Part shown: positions 12,636 through 24,628 of the stretch, in pieces
Layout of the letters: each line of letters opens with the position of its first letter
How positions within the stretch are numbered: position 1 is the stretch's first letter
The notes under the pieces: model-generated
The model's input: the letters and a program-made list of their open reading frames with translations, nothing else
Database searches by the model: none
Told to the model about the DNA's origin: nothing
Made by a program: the position numbers and the translations under genes
Assembly: GCA_964023205.1 (NCBI GenBank)
Contig: OZ026845.1
Span: forward strand, 7,450,001-7,514,000
Origin: Lutraria lutraria
Taxonomy: Eukaryota > Mollusca > Bivalvia > Venerida > Mactridae
Length of the DNA stretch: 64,000 nucleotides
Direction: 5' to 3'

Positions 12636-12935
12636 TATCTGGTTTTACGTCATTTTCAACATTATTTCAGTCATATCGTGGCGGGCAGTTAACCTAACCA
12701 GCTTTCCTGGACTTCATTTAGGCCCTAACCAGTACTACATTTGTACCATAATTATATCCGTAAGCTTCTGCCAAGCTACCCCACATAATTGAGAGGTGAA
12801 GGACAATTAAACATAAGATGTAATATCTTCAGTCAAATTTGTCACGGGCAGTATGAGCCTCGCCCGGGGTTCCAACTCACAGCCTCTCGATCATCAGACA
12901 AACGCTCTAACCAATGGGCTAGCCGGGCGTGCACT
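12636..12935 (-). mobile_element. tRNA-derived SINE, near full length
   Basis: On the minus strand, starting near 12935, a head reads like a tRNA with an A box (tagcccattggttagagcg) and a B-box-like gagttggaacc. A body of about 200 bases follows and ends near a ggttttacgtcattttcaac-like tail (plus 12640-12665). No matching acceptor stem follows the B box, so it is a SINE rather than a tRNA gene. Confidence 0.65.
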
Positions 12936-13018
12936 AATATTATTAATGATTCGATTTGATTAAAATTTGGTTATTCAAATACTGTATACCAGTGCAAGAA
13001 AAGGAAACAAATAATGTC

Positions 13019-13230
13019 TACTGAAGTATATGTACGTATATTACATTGTATATCAGTTTTATGTACAGACTACTGAAGCATATGTACGTATATTACATTG
13101 TATATCAGTTTTATGTACAGACTACTGAAGCATATGTACGTATATTACATTGTATATCAGTTTTATGTACAGACTACTGAAGCATATGTTTGTACGTATA
13201 TTACATTGTATATCAGTTTTATGTACAGAC
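13019..13230. repeat. 52-bp tandem repeat, four copies
   Basis: Copies at 13019-13070, 13071-13122, 13123-13174 and 13175-13230. The first three differ by one base; the fourth has a 4-base insertion (tttg). The unit contains gtacgtatattacattgtat. Sequence just before the array (ccagtgcaa...gaaacaaa) resembles about 325-370, pointing to an origin within a dispersed repeat. Confidence 0.95.
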
Positions 13231-14232
13231 CGTTCAAATCTTGAGTTGGTAAACCTGATATTTGAGTAGTATATATAAAAAAGAAATAAGCGAGTGTCTG
13301 TCTTAACTCTATAGTAAGTGTTATATGATCATCCACAGATGATATTTTTATATAATACCATTTCCATTTGATATAAAAAGAGCAGCCTTTAGTAATAAAC
13401 GTCATATTTGAATTCGCCCTCGAGGTCTGAACTAGATTCCTGGGTCTGGGAACAGTAAATATGCTGTCTCCCTCACTGTCTTTTATATTCCACAATTTCC
13501 TTGTTTATGGGGATGTTTTATATTGGTTGTCATAAAATTTGTTACATTTTATCTATAATGGTGCATACCATTTTAGGTTGTGGCCTGTGTGTATTTTGTT
13601 CATATTTGGATAACCGCACTATTCGACAACCTGACATGATCATTTTTATATTTTGTCAAGTAATGAAAATATTTCTGTTATTGTGATAGGAATATTTTTG
13701 TCAACCCATAGCCTTCATAACGCTTTTGCTCATTTTCATGAACAAGTTAAATACACATGTAACTAAAACCAAACTTAAGCAAGGCATTAAAAGACGATAT
13801 TTAACACCGAACGAAATGGGGCGACGGAAAAGAGATTACATATATAGAGAAAATCAAACTGAAAGCATCGTCAAATAACACAATGTATAAGGAACTATTG
13901 ACTGTGGATGAACATGAATTGTGACTATGGTCTTTCGCTCAGAGAATTAAGGACCGATCGCGACAACTGTCGAATCTTGAAAAGTATCTCATTGATAAGA
14001 GTATGTTCATACTACCGTTAAAACGGTCAAACATATGGGCATAGGGTAAGAAAACACTTGATCTTCATTCACAGTTTGCTTTTATTCGGAGGAATATTTG
14101 AACTGGTATATCAATATTCACTTAGGAAAGACCAAAGTTCACATTGTGGCTTTTTCCAAAGGTGGCCGTGAACTTAAATTTGACCGTAGTTTATACTTTT
14201 AATTTGTTTGATTTCTTTATAATTAGATCAAG
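13231..14232. other. Non-coding; one unrecognised minus-strand frame
   Basis: A minus-strand open stretch (about 13235-13495) lacks a good start, splice signals or known motifs, and runs into the tandem array. I do not call a gene. A weak inverted element end similar to the TA-flanked family (ttcacattgtgg...gtggccgtgaac) lies at about 14130-14190. Confidence 0.3.
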
Positions 14233-14378
14233 GATCTGTGCTTTAAACCGCTCACGACAAAGAACCAGGAAAATGTACTCGAAATAAAAGTAGGGGTGTT
14301 CGGTTCTTCTATCCCTCTCTCTCTCTCTAAGGCGATCCTGAATGACCATAGCTGTGAAAAGGACCGTTAAATTAACAC
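14233..14378 (+). mobile_element. SINE copy, pyrimidine-tract family (3' part)
   Basis: Has the family layout aaccaggaaaa, then tcggttctt, a CT-rich run, an aatgaccatagctgtg block and a ccgttaaa..aacacacaaac tail. Shares this order with 36183-36347, 42521-42794, 45143-45390, 62860-63032 and, reversed, 55897-55995. The tRNA head is missing. Confidence 0.6.
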
Positions 14379-15576
14379 ACAAACATATTGTAATCCTGAT
14401 TTACTTGAAATACAACAAATACAATGTGTTATGCAAATAAGCTTTACAGTATATTGCAGTGTATATAGTTGTAAGTATTTTAAAATGCACAATAAGCAAT
14501 TCGTGTTCCAAACGATTCTCCTAAACAGTAACAGACCAGATTTATTAAAGTCAAGCCAAGCTCCAAACGAAATCGAGTAACACCCACTCAGCAGTTGATC
14601 AATTAATTGAGACACCTACTAACCAAGGAAATGATTAAATGTAATGACTAATTTCTATCATGGCATAGATTGAATTCGGCATGAATCCCAAGACGGTTTG
14701 TTTCTTAAAATATCCACAATTCCCATAACACGCTCAATATAATTAATACTTAGTTATATCCCCCTCTCTCTCTCTCGCTGATGCATAACTTGTATCAATC
14801 TAATTATGGCTAATTCGTCTTACAACCAGCGTAAAAGATGTACTAGTATTTCACATTATTTCTTAAAATCAAGTATAAAGACTGCTTGCTTTCTTTGTAG
14901 GATGTATGTATTTGCATGGATGCTTATAATGTAGTAAGCTCGTACTAGGTGTTATGAAGTTTTGCTTCCATGTAATCAAGTACGGACAATGGAACTATTT
15001 GATTTCTTAGCAAATATGATCAATTTAATGGATAATTTTTATAGTTTGTGTCTGTATTCTATTCCTGTGTAGTGATGGTATCATCAAGTACCTTTTCGAA
15101 CGGGTGTCGATAGCGCCCAGTATTTGGTAATTCTGTTTACGTTTAACATATGTAATTATTAATTCAGAATATAATAGTGCCATTAGAACATTTTATAAGT
15201 ATAAACAATATTTTGATACAATAATGTATATATGTGCTCTATTGCTTTTTCCAAAGCTTGGCTTACATTGTCATGTTTACCTTTCTCAGCGCCAAAATAT
15301 CGCGTAGTTTCTATTGCGCGCAGTATTTGTGATGGTGTGCTTTAGTAAATATTTACTCAAGAAATATTGCCTGATTACTTCAGTTTAAACTTTTGATATC
15401 TTATCATTAGACTAAGGTTATTAGTAGCTTATTCTCGTAAGACCAAAGTAAACAAGAACAAGCAGAAATAAGACGTAAACATTATTGAACGTCGGTGGTG
15501 TGTAAAATGTATGAAGGATAAACGAGCGCCATTTAGTGGTGTTTTCTAACAAAACAGTATGATTTGCATATATGTA

Positions 15577-15705
15577 CAGTCAAACCTCTGTTAGCGGCCA
15601 TCTCCAAAGACAGGCAATCTTGTGAATAAAAACCTCATTGATTATACTCCGAGAACAAAATTACCTTCCTTTTCCAATGGTGGTCTTGGCTCTCATGTTT
15701 GACTG
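15577..15705. mobile_element. TA-flanked miniature inverted-repeat element, cagtcaaacc family
   Basis: Starts cagtcaaacctctgttagcg after TA (15575-15576) and ends ctcatgtttgactg before TA (15706-15707). Imperfect terminal inverted repeats and TA duplications fit a non-autonomous relative of Tc1/mariner transposons. 129 bp, no coding content. Relatives are at 40406, 43573 and 50785, with partial ones near 20290 and 61629. Confidence 0.75.
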
Positions 15706-16296
15706 TATACTGAGATTTTATTGAGAGTGAATAATGTAAAGTGATCGATGAAAACTCCAAAAACTTATCATTTAAATAGGTTTCTGCTTTTATTTGAAAT
15801 TGGGTAACAGCACAAGGAACTAGAGGAAAGGAAAGCAAAAAGTACGTTTAGCCGAACATTTCCATAACCAGTTAGACTGTCAACAAAGGATCAATGTGCG
15901 ATCTTAAATGCAAACATAATATTGCTGAAAAGGCTATGTGAATATTTGCAAAATTGCAAATATCTAGATATGCTAATTGGAATATATTAGGACTAAAGTT
16001 TCAGAGATGCCTTTTAATGCCGACTATGTTATGACAATGACGAATAGTTTTGTTTTAATGACGAACGATTTGGCAGTCAAACATAGTATGCCATTGGCAG
16101 TATAACACTTGCATATGAATACATTATATGCAATGTGAGTGGTTTGTGTGACTGTGTGAAGTAATATATGATATGAAATATAGTAAACTTCCTCTCAGCA
16201 CTATTACAATATTAAAGCCAACCCATCAGAACAGTCACTTTACGGACTAATTGTTCGATATTCCTCCATAGTTTAACTTCATATATAAGTTTTTTA

Positions 16297-16530
16297 TATC
16301 GAGTTTTACGCCCCTTTTCAACAGTCAAGAGTCATATGAGCGGACAGTTCACCTAACAATCGTTCCTGGGAAGAACCAGTACTAGACTCACGTACTCCGA
16401 AAGAAACGGCCTTCTTTCTCACATAAAAGTACCATGGACGGTAACGGGGCTCGAACCCACGACCCTCTATCAGAGAGTGGTTACCCTGATTTAAAGTCAA
16501 CCACCTTAACCACTCGACCACGGAGGCAGG
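16297..16530 (-). mobile_element. tRNA-Leu/Ser-like SINE, full length
   Basis: The minus strand from 16530 reads cctccgtggtcgagtggtt (A box) and later gtgggttcgagcccc (B box), with an extra-arm-like stretch between, as in class II tRNAs. The body then runs through agtctagtactggttcttcc and tcatatgactctt to a ggggcgtaaaactcg tail. The acceptor stem cannot pair, so it is not a functional tRNA. Closely matches 46405-46655. Confidence 0.75.
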
Positions 16531-17159
16531 TCTTGTTATTGAGACTACCTAAACTAGACTTGTATCCAGTAATATTCGCTCCATCATTCTTTTTTATTCT
16601 TTGAATTGCCAATTATTGATATAATCTGAAATTATGCAAATATAGTATGACGTTCGCTATTAAATGTATTGCCAAAGTTTATTGGCGTTAAAAGCGTAAT
16701 CAGGGTCTCCATTAATGCAAGCTCTCAAACCACTTTCGTTGTGAATATATCATTTATTTGTTTGATTGACAAAATTGTGATCATTTTGTCCACTCCCGTC
16801 TCCACAAGCCTCTCTGGATAATCTAGACACATCCTAGCTGTTTATGACTGCTTCATATTTGAGGACAAGATTCTGAAACAGATCCCTTAATGGATGAAAT
16901 ACAAACAGAGAGAGAATATGTTAAATGTTAGATGCATGGAGCTGTTATAATGCAGATTGTTCCTGTTTTATTTGTAATAATTTCTTCCAAAATATATACC
17001 TATCATTTGTAATAGACTATAGGGCAATGGTCAAAAATGCCTCCGGGGGTGGGGGTGTCTCATAGTAGCCCATAGCCTATAAGAGGACATTATTATGTTG
17101 GTAAATGAAATATTAAGATGAGTCTGTCTACCTTTTCACTTACATTTAACATAATTCCA

Positions 17160-17368
17160 ACTGTCAGCGCCATTTGGTGATTTTCGAGCTTGAACGATTG
17201 AGGAAGAATCTTGATGTACATCTGGGTAGTACTTTCAACCTTCCGTAAGCTTGTTTGACAGTTTTCTCACATTATTTTTTCTAGTCCCGGAAGGGATTCG
17301 AACAAACAGCTATTGATGGCTAGATAACTAGTCAGAAACCATAACCACTCGACCACGGACGCGCCTTA
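17160..17368 (-). mobile_element. tRNA-headed SINE copy
   Basis: The minus strand from 17368 starts gcgtccgtggtcgagtggtt, with a worn B box near 17295, followed by the ctttcaaccttccgtaagc body segment (plus 17235). This copy links the SINE body to the 80-bp array: agaatcttgatgta...ctgggtagta...cttccgtaagc lines up with one array unit. Confidence 0.6.
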
Positions 17369-20300
17369 TATGAGTTGTATTGGTTGCAGAATAAGACATT
17401 TGTGACAGAAGGATGATAATGATTGTAATTAGCAATTACCGGGAACTCATTGTACCTGAAGTTCAAGATTAAAACTGCATTGATAAAGCGATAGGACTCA
17501 GACAGTTACTAATAAAGGAATTTGTACAGGGAGTAGTATATGGGATAAGCAGGTGCGTGATTACGCATGCTCCCATACTAAAAGAATGAACAAAATAAAT
17601 AGCCCCAAAATGATGTTAATTAACAACATAAGGAGTACAGTCTTGTAATTTGGCACATTTGCTCACGGAAAGAAGTCATTTGTCTTGAATATTCAAGGTT
17701 GATATGTAAACAGTATAAGAATGTGAAATGTGAATGTAAAACGTTTCTTAATTTCAATAACATGTGTTTGAGAAATGATACTTAGTTATATTGGTTATAT
17801 ATCTGGTCTCTGGGGACAAACCCCTTATAACATAAATGCGGGAGTACTTGAAGTTTAAAACAAGATAATTATAACCGGGACACTACTGTCTGCAATCTAC
17901 TTCACAGCGAAGCTGTACACAATGAGTGTAGAAGATCTAGTGGAAAATATTCACCAGCTTTTTGTTATTTCAATTGAACAGCTCACACAAATCTGAAATA
18001 TATTTTGTACTTTTCTAATTGTGGTGTCGTTGGAGTTTCCTGTAAAATAATTGTAACTTTTCAGAAATCAAAATGTATTGGTAATTGAAATTAGATCGAA
18101 CTAAGCCACGCCCTATTGGGTGTCAGATTAAAAATTTATCACTGCAACACTTAAAAAAAATTATATCAGTTGAGACGCCTCTGCTTCCAATGAAAAACAA
18201 TTACGCAATTACATCATGATATGTTTTCTACAATCTCAATTAACAAAACCTAATGTCCTCGTAGAAATTATTATCTGACAGTTAAACATAATTGCCTTGG
18301 ACTATACGATGCTCAGGTTTGTAATAAATATAAAGTTTAATCTTGTTTTAGTTTAATTAGGCCGTATTCATTACTTCAATTTTGACAGATTTTTGTTAGA
18401 TACATAGAGTCAAACTAACCGATTGAAAATTTGGGAATGACTGTCCTAATATAAAAAGAACGCATTTTGTCACTTCTATCATATTCTAAACTAGCATTCT
18501 AACAACGACGAAGCATTATGAAATTCAATTTGCGAAAATGACGGACCTTCTACTGCTTTTGGAACAGTGTAATGTTCGTAACAGCTTTGGTTTGACCTGT
18601 GTCCAAAATGTGTTCTTTGAGTGTTAATTCAGTCAATTTGAATTCAATACAATGCCAGTTTGCTTTACACAGGAGATCGATGAAGACTTTCAAGTTTCTT
18701 TAACAATAAAGTAATCTTCCACGAAAACGCGTGAGCCTTTAAATTGTTTGTTCATAGTTACCCGAACTAGCCTAATTTTCCCCGCGACATTAGACTATTG
18801 AATTTTATTAGGGCCGCAGAACAGTACCCCTACTTCCTCGTTTTTTTTTATCTTAACACACGCTTTAAAGAGCCAAAAATGCTCTGACCTATATATCCAA
18901 TCTTTATTGAGCATATCACCAGAAGCAAACATTATTTTTAACAACGCCGTACGACTTCCTACCACATGTCAGTATTCCAAATGTTTGTTGCAACAGTGAT
19001 CAGCACTTTTAAAAGACCGCTTTATTGTAAAGATTACGTGTACATTTGTACATAGCATTATTTTAGAGCGGGCTTCTATTTTTCTTTTTTATTCTGACAT
19101 TTAGACCATTTTTCTAACGTCCAAAAAATACTTATATCGAGTTTCTACTCTTCCTATGTGCGATTATAATAGTTTACATTTTTATCAAAAACAAGTTGAT
19201 TATGCCCGTTCCAAATAACAAAATTAAATTGTTCGTCAAATTATGACATGTGGAAATATTGCCTTAGCACATTACCATTCTAGAATCAGGCCATTAGCAC
19301 TTACAAAGCCATATTCCGTTTTCTTCGTTAGCTTATTGACAGTCACTCGTTAGGTACTCGTCCGGACACTTTTTCCATTTTATTGAGCTTCTATATATAT
19401 GACTGACAATACGATCTAATTATTCCCTATGGAATGGTGACAGCAATGTCATCTAATGATTCCTAAATCTAATAATTTGTGTATGATAGAAACATTACTT
19501 AATTGTAGTTTTGTCCGACAATGCTATACCATTGAAACTGTTTTGGTACTGACTTAACATTACAGAACAACATGTTATTAAGACCACGTTCGGTATGAAA
19601 TTGGGTATTGATATTAAGATGTTACAATAAAGAAGAAACAAAAAAAAAACGATTGGATTACAACGGTCTGCAAGTGATATTGTACTGTATTGTGCCCTCA
19701 TCGTATACACTGTCCTGGTCAGGGCCGTGACTGATTCCGCCCCTTTATCTGACATAATTAAAAAAATCAGCCCCCTCAAAATCTGAAATCATATCGACCT
19801 AAATTACTTTTTTAATATTCAAATATCGAGAAAAGCTTACTATGGTAAAGAATAAATAATCCACAGCGAAAGCGTTTGTAGAAAATATCATGACGTGTTA
19901 CTTCCTTTTGTTAATGCGCTAGATATATATGTACTTCTAAGTACCGGTGCATCAATGATGGGGGGGGGGGCAAAATGGGTTCCCTACACCAACAGCAACA
20001 AGACTTCATAAAAGTCATCAGGTATAGAATAATATAAGTTTATAAGAGTATTTGGTATGTTTCATCCAGAAACGAATGAAGAAATGTTGTTCACTTGACG
20101 ACTGTTCTTTACAGTAGGTCGTTAATCCCAGGTTTGATTGTACAAATGTATATGGTGTGTATAACTTAAATACAGTAAAACAAACAAAAATAGCCACCAT
20201 TCAGAAAGTCTTTTGGTGTTTATATTTCTTGAAGGAGTAAACATGAATGCGTTTGCATGTGAGAACAAAAATGCACCACGGGGTGTGTCTGTCTTCCTTT

Positions 20301-23300
20301 TAATGAATGTGGCCTTGATTGGCATATGGCCTATATTCGGAGGTCATTTTGCTCTAAATTATCAGTGACAGTTTTCAAGAATGGCCTACACTCGCATTTA
20401 TTTGGAGGTGGTCGGTAACACAAGTTTGACTGCATCTGATTTGTCTATAGAAAGACAGAAACTAGCCGTGATGCACTTTTGTTTCTCACAAGCAAAAGCA
20501 TTTATTTTTACTTTTCACACAAGTTATAGTGCTTTTTCCAGAAACATAAATATCATAAATGAATTGAAGTTTTGACAAGCGCTGTATCCTTGAGAAGAAA
20601 TAGATATCATATCTTATGATGCATTTATTCAACATTATTTATTATATCTAGACATGCGTTCAATTAAGTGAACATAAAATGCGCTTTTATTGAATGAATT
20701 TCCATATTTGTACGGAATGAAATACATTAAATTTTGTGTATGTCGTCGCATCAAAATACCATTTTCTAAATCGTGAGAAAATCACTCAGCTTATATTTCG
20801 ATTGAAGCAAGACGATCTTCGTCAATGGCGTCACAATTCATATTTTCTTGTCAAGAACATGTAGACCAAGGCGAGATAAACACTGTGATATTAAAACCTC
20901 ATTGAGACAGAGCGCTATAAGAATCAGGCGATGATGTATAATTATCAATTAATTTCAAGTGGCTGAAGTTTTAAAACAGAATGGTCTTTGTTACTAGAAT
21001 GTATGGGTTTTCTCTTCCAAAACGGATGCTTTAAACAAGTTTAAAATCTGTTTCAGACAAAATCTAACTTCTACATTGCAGACATAATTGGAACACATTC
21101 GATATCGAAAAGGAATTGTTACTGTTCATATAATCATACTTTTAATTGTTCCAAGGTAATCGCACGTGTCGACTTCAAGCATTGCCAATAAGCAAGACAC
21201 TATACTCAAAACTTTCCGACTTGCCTTTAAATGAATCATTTGAAATGGCTCTTTCGATTCTCAAGTGTTGAAAACGAGAAGGATTCTGGAATCCCATATA
21301 ATTCTCTTACCCAGAAATTAGATTGAAACTCACGTGAAATACGTAGAATCAACGAAGAATATAGATTAATCTAAAGTAACATAGCATAACATAATCTTTA
21401 TTAGGCATTGTACACATAATACATTAATTATAACAAAATATAAAAAATGCACCAAAACTATTCTTATTTCCGCTTTGCCTTTAAACAACGGTAAAAAATA
21501 TGAAACCCCATATTGTAATGATTTACGGGATATAAGTTTGTACAAAACTATTCAACGTCAGACGTCAGACTCTTTTTCTGTTTCGAACAAGTGGCTTTGT
21601 TGCATGGAAAAATGATTACAACTTAATTAATAAATTATATTGCGATTTTACTAAATCCATGCCGTGCAATATTCCGTCAGAATCATGCTGCATGCCTTTA
21701 AGTCAGTCTGAAATAGTTTTAAGATTGTGCAAGGCTTTTACACCAGAATCGATTTCACAGCGGCTCTAGTAGCTTAATCAGGAAAAAAATAAGAATTGTA
21801 TTAGCAACATTCCTTACTGAGTTTTTTTTGTAATATCCTCTCATGTTTAAATGCGATATCTCTCTGCCTAATTGACTCTTTTGTATCATATTTCCGGCAA
21901 AATCAGCGAATTGCATTTAATGACTATTACTTGAATTTCTCGATGTATAATGAAGCATACATGCCCGGTCGGCCTTTTTATATTTTATTCATGCAATTAC
22001 TTACTAGAGTGGTTCATGTTACCAGTTTGAAGATCAACTATCGTTTCCTGAGTATCACTTCGACAGTTAGCCATTCTATGATTGCGCTACTAGTTCGTTT
22101 TCCTAGTCTGAGTGAGACCATTCAAATAATCTTAATTAACAATTAGTAATTGCAAACTAATCTGGTAAATGTGATAACTAAGTATTTAATATACGATAGG
22201 CCACTTACTTATCGAAAATACCGGAAAGCTTTTCTGAGACCTCCCAAATTCTTAATGACGTCCATATATAACATAGGCGGTAATTCTGGATATAAAGCTA
22301 ATTGATTTATGGAATGCCCGCAAGATGCGACGGGGTGCATACACCACATTTGTCTAGAAGGGTTAACAAACCATTGCTTTTGTTTACAGCAAATATGAGT
22401 GCTTTGAATTTGCTGTTTGTACGCCGCGAGCAAAAGTAAAACACCTTTCGTCTCCACTTTAAGTGGTTAATTATTTTTAGAATATTTCTTTTCTGTATTG
22501 TTGCCTGTGCATCTCTGTTTCTTTGAAAATCTAAATAATTGTCTTTTTTAATTGCTTAGATTCTTACTAAAGCTTCTGGTAGGAAAAAAAGAAAATTCAC
22601 TCTATGTTTTGGCACATCCATGGCTATGTTTTATGTAGTAAGCATGACTCAGAACCATTTTTCTCAAACAATTATTTCGAAGATATGCCGTATTGTCACA
22701 CACGAAGGCTATGGTTACTGTTCTTTTCTCAGACTGACTAGTTATCCAATCTTTGAACTAATCGATATTTGAAACCAAATTAAGTGTTATACGAAATGCC
22801 ACTGTCATCATCAATTTGACCGTAAACAGATGTAAGATGGAAATAATGTCCCTATCTTCACGGCATTTACCGTACTAGAATAATCAAATAAAAACAAAAA
22901 CAGACTAAGAGTGAGGACATTAAACATTAACAAAATCTCAAATGTAGTGTTAAAGAATAGCAGTTTACTCTGTATGTAAGGTTACCGTGGTTAAATTATC
23001 TATATTTCCTCGGTAAACCACAAGCATGACACTTTTCAAGGTCGTAAATGCAGTTCAAAGCAAAGTTTACTTTCTATTGACGGGATGGTGATCTATTTCT
23101 GTGCCTGTAATTCTAATAGTATTTCTGATTTCTATTTTGATCCCCCAAACATAACTGAATTAGTGTTTACGATTATTTTCTTTCCTGTGCTCAATGGTGC
23201 TGTAGCCTATTTTACCTGGCTCATTTAGTATTTGATATTGAAAAAATGCGGAATGTATTTAATTAAATGTAATTTAATTCTCGAATAACACATACGAGTA

Positions 23301-24437
23301 AAATGTACGTTTAAGGACCTGACAAGTCTTCAAATGTTGCATTCGGTAATGAAATTAATGGACAAATTACTATTTTACTTTTGTTGATTATCCATTATGC
23401 AAGTACGTGCATTAATGGACAGTCCATCGTATAACAGACATTAATGAATTGTATCAGACATTATTCGAAAAATCTTGACAATGTATGGCAAATGATCTTT
23501 TCAATCCTATCCAGCCTAGAAGTTGCCAAGGGACTTTTTAGCACCTCTAAATTTCTCCGTAAAAAATCAATTAATCCTTTCTAATCGTGGTAGTAACGTA
23601 CGAGAATGGAGAATAGAAAGATCATGCGATGCTTTTGAATAATTACCATCTGAAATGTCAAAGGTTTTTGTTTGTTTGTTTGCATGATTTGCCAATAATC
23701 GCTAATTAATTAAATTACAATAATGAATATAGCTTTGTGGAATATCCTTATTAATCAGACTGCAGGTTTTTTATTTTTGTTTCTTTTGACTCACGTGGTG
23801 ATGCAGAATGCTTTCCATAAATTAAAAAGTCGATTTTGCGGGGTGAAGATGAAATGTTATGTCTCACGGGTGCTGTTAGAATTGATTCTATTGTAGTGGT
23901 TTGAAATATTAGATCCGCAATTTCGTTTCATCACCCTAATTAAATAAAAAGGCATTGACACTGTAAGAAAATTGTTTTACTTAACTAAATAAATGTACCC
24001 TATTTTGTTCTGCCGTATAATTGGGTGTTTATATACAATTGTGTAAACAATTAGGTCAGTGTTCACAGGCTAGAATGATGAGATCGATATTTAGGGCCAG
24101 AACTATTTTAAAGTCAATGTCAATATTAATTTTAAATCCTTGCGGTCAAAAAGACATTTGGCTGATAGTAATCTGAAGACTCAACATACCCTTTTTTGTT
24201 AATTTCAAGAGTAACTTTCAGGGTTAAATGAAAACCATGGAAATACGAGGAGACAGCTGAAGTAAATCAATAGAGTGTGATTATTAAAACTTGTTCTCCT
24301 CGGGACAAAACATTAAAACATCTTTCAGCGTCTTCGATACAAAAGAGTAGCTATAGGTGATGAGTGAGCCTAGAGGATTGTTTGTTAAAACTTCACGTCT
24401 AAATATTCTCTCAAGGAAATTCCAATTTATATTTCAG
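17369..24437. other. Long non-coding stretch
   Basis: No exon with paired splice signals or recognisable protein was found, although the missing first exon of the downstream receptor gene would be expected somewhere upstream. The only repeat seen is a partial cagtcaaacc-family element at about 20290-20432 (ttatttggaggtgg...caagtttgactg). A run of ten G lies near 19960. Confidence 0.35.
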
Positions 24438-24628
24438 GTTGTAACGAAGAATCAGCACCCTATTGTTTATCAAGATTCCACAATGTCCCCGTGGAGGAAA
24501 TGACACAGGAACAGCATTTATTATACAGATTAATGAGGAGTTACGACCGAGCATCAAGGCCAGTTTACGATGCTGGAAAACCAGTAGATATAAAACTTGG
24601 TATATCTCTGACCCAGGTCCTAGATGTG
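24438..24628 (+). CDS. nAChR exon: mature N-terminus
   Basis: Follows acceptor tttatatttcag and ends at donor gtaagt. It enters in phase 2 and encodes 63 residues, with the helix-1 pattern EQHLLYRLMRSYDRASRPV and the first strand VDIKLGISLTQVLDV. Two Cys in the first nine residues (CNEESAPYC) are unusual for this position in the family. Confidence 0.9.

Noticed and set aside
13163..13495. 110-codon minus-strand frame
   Set aside because: No recognisable motif, unclear start, and its C-terminal part is encoded by the 52-bp tandem array.
16440..16530. Possible functional tRNA-Leu/Ser gene on the minus strand
   Set aside because: A and B boxes are good, but the sequence after the B box does not pair with the 5' end, and the same head occurs on several SINE copies.
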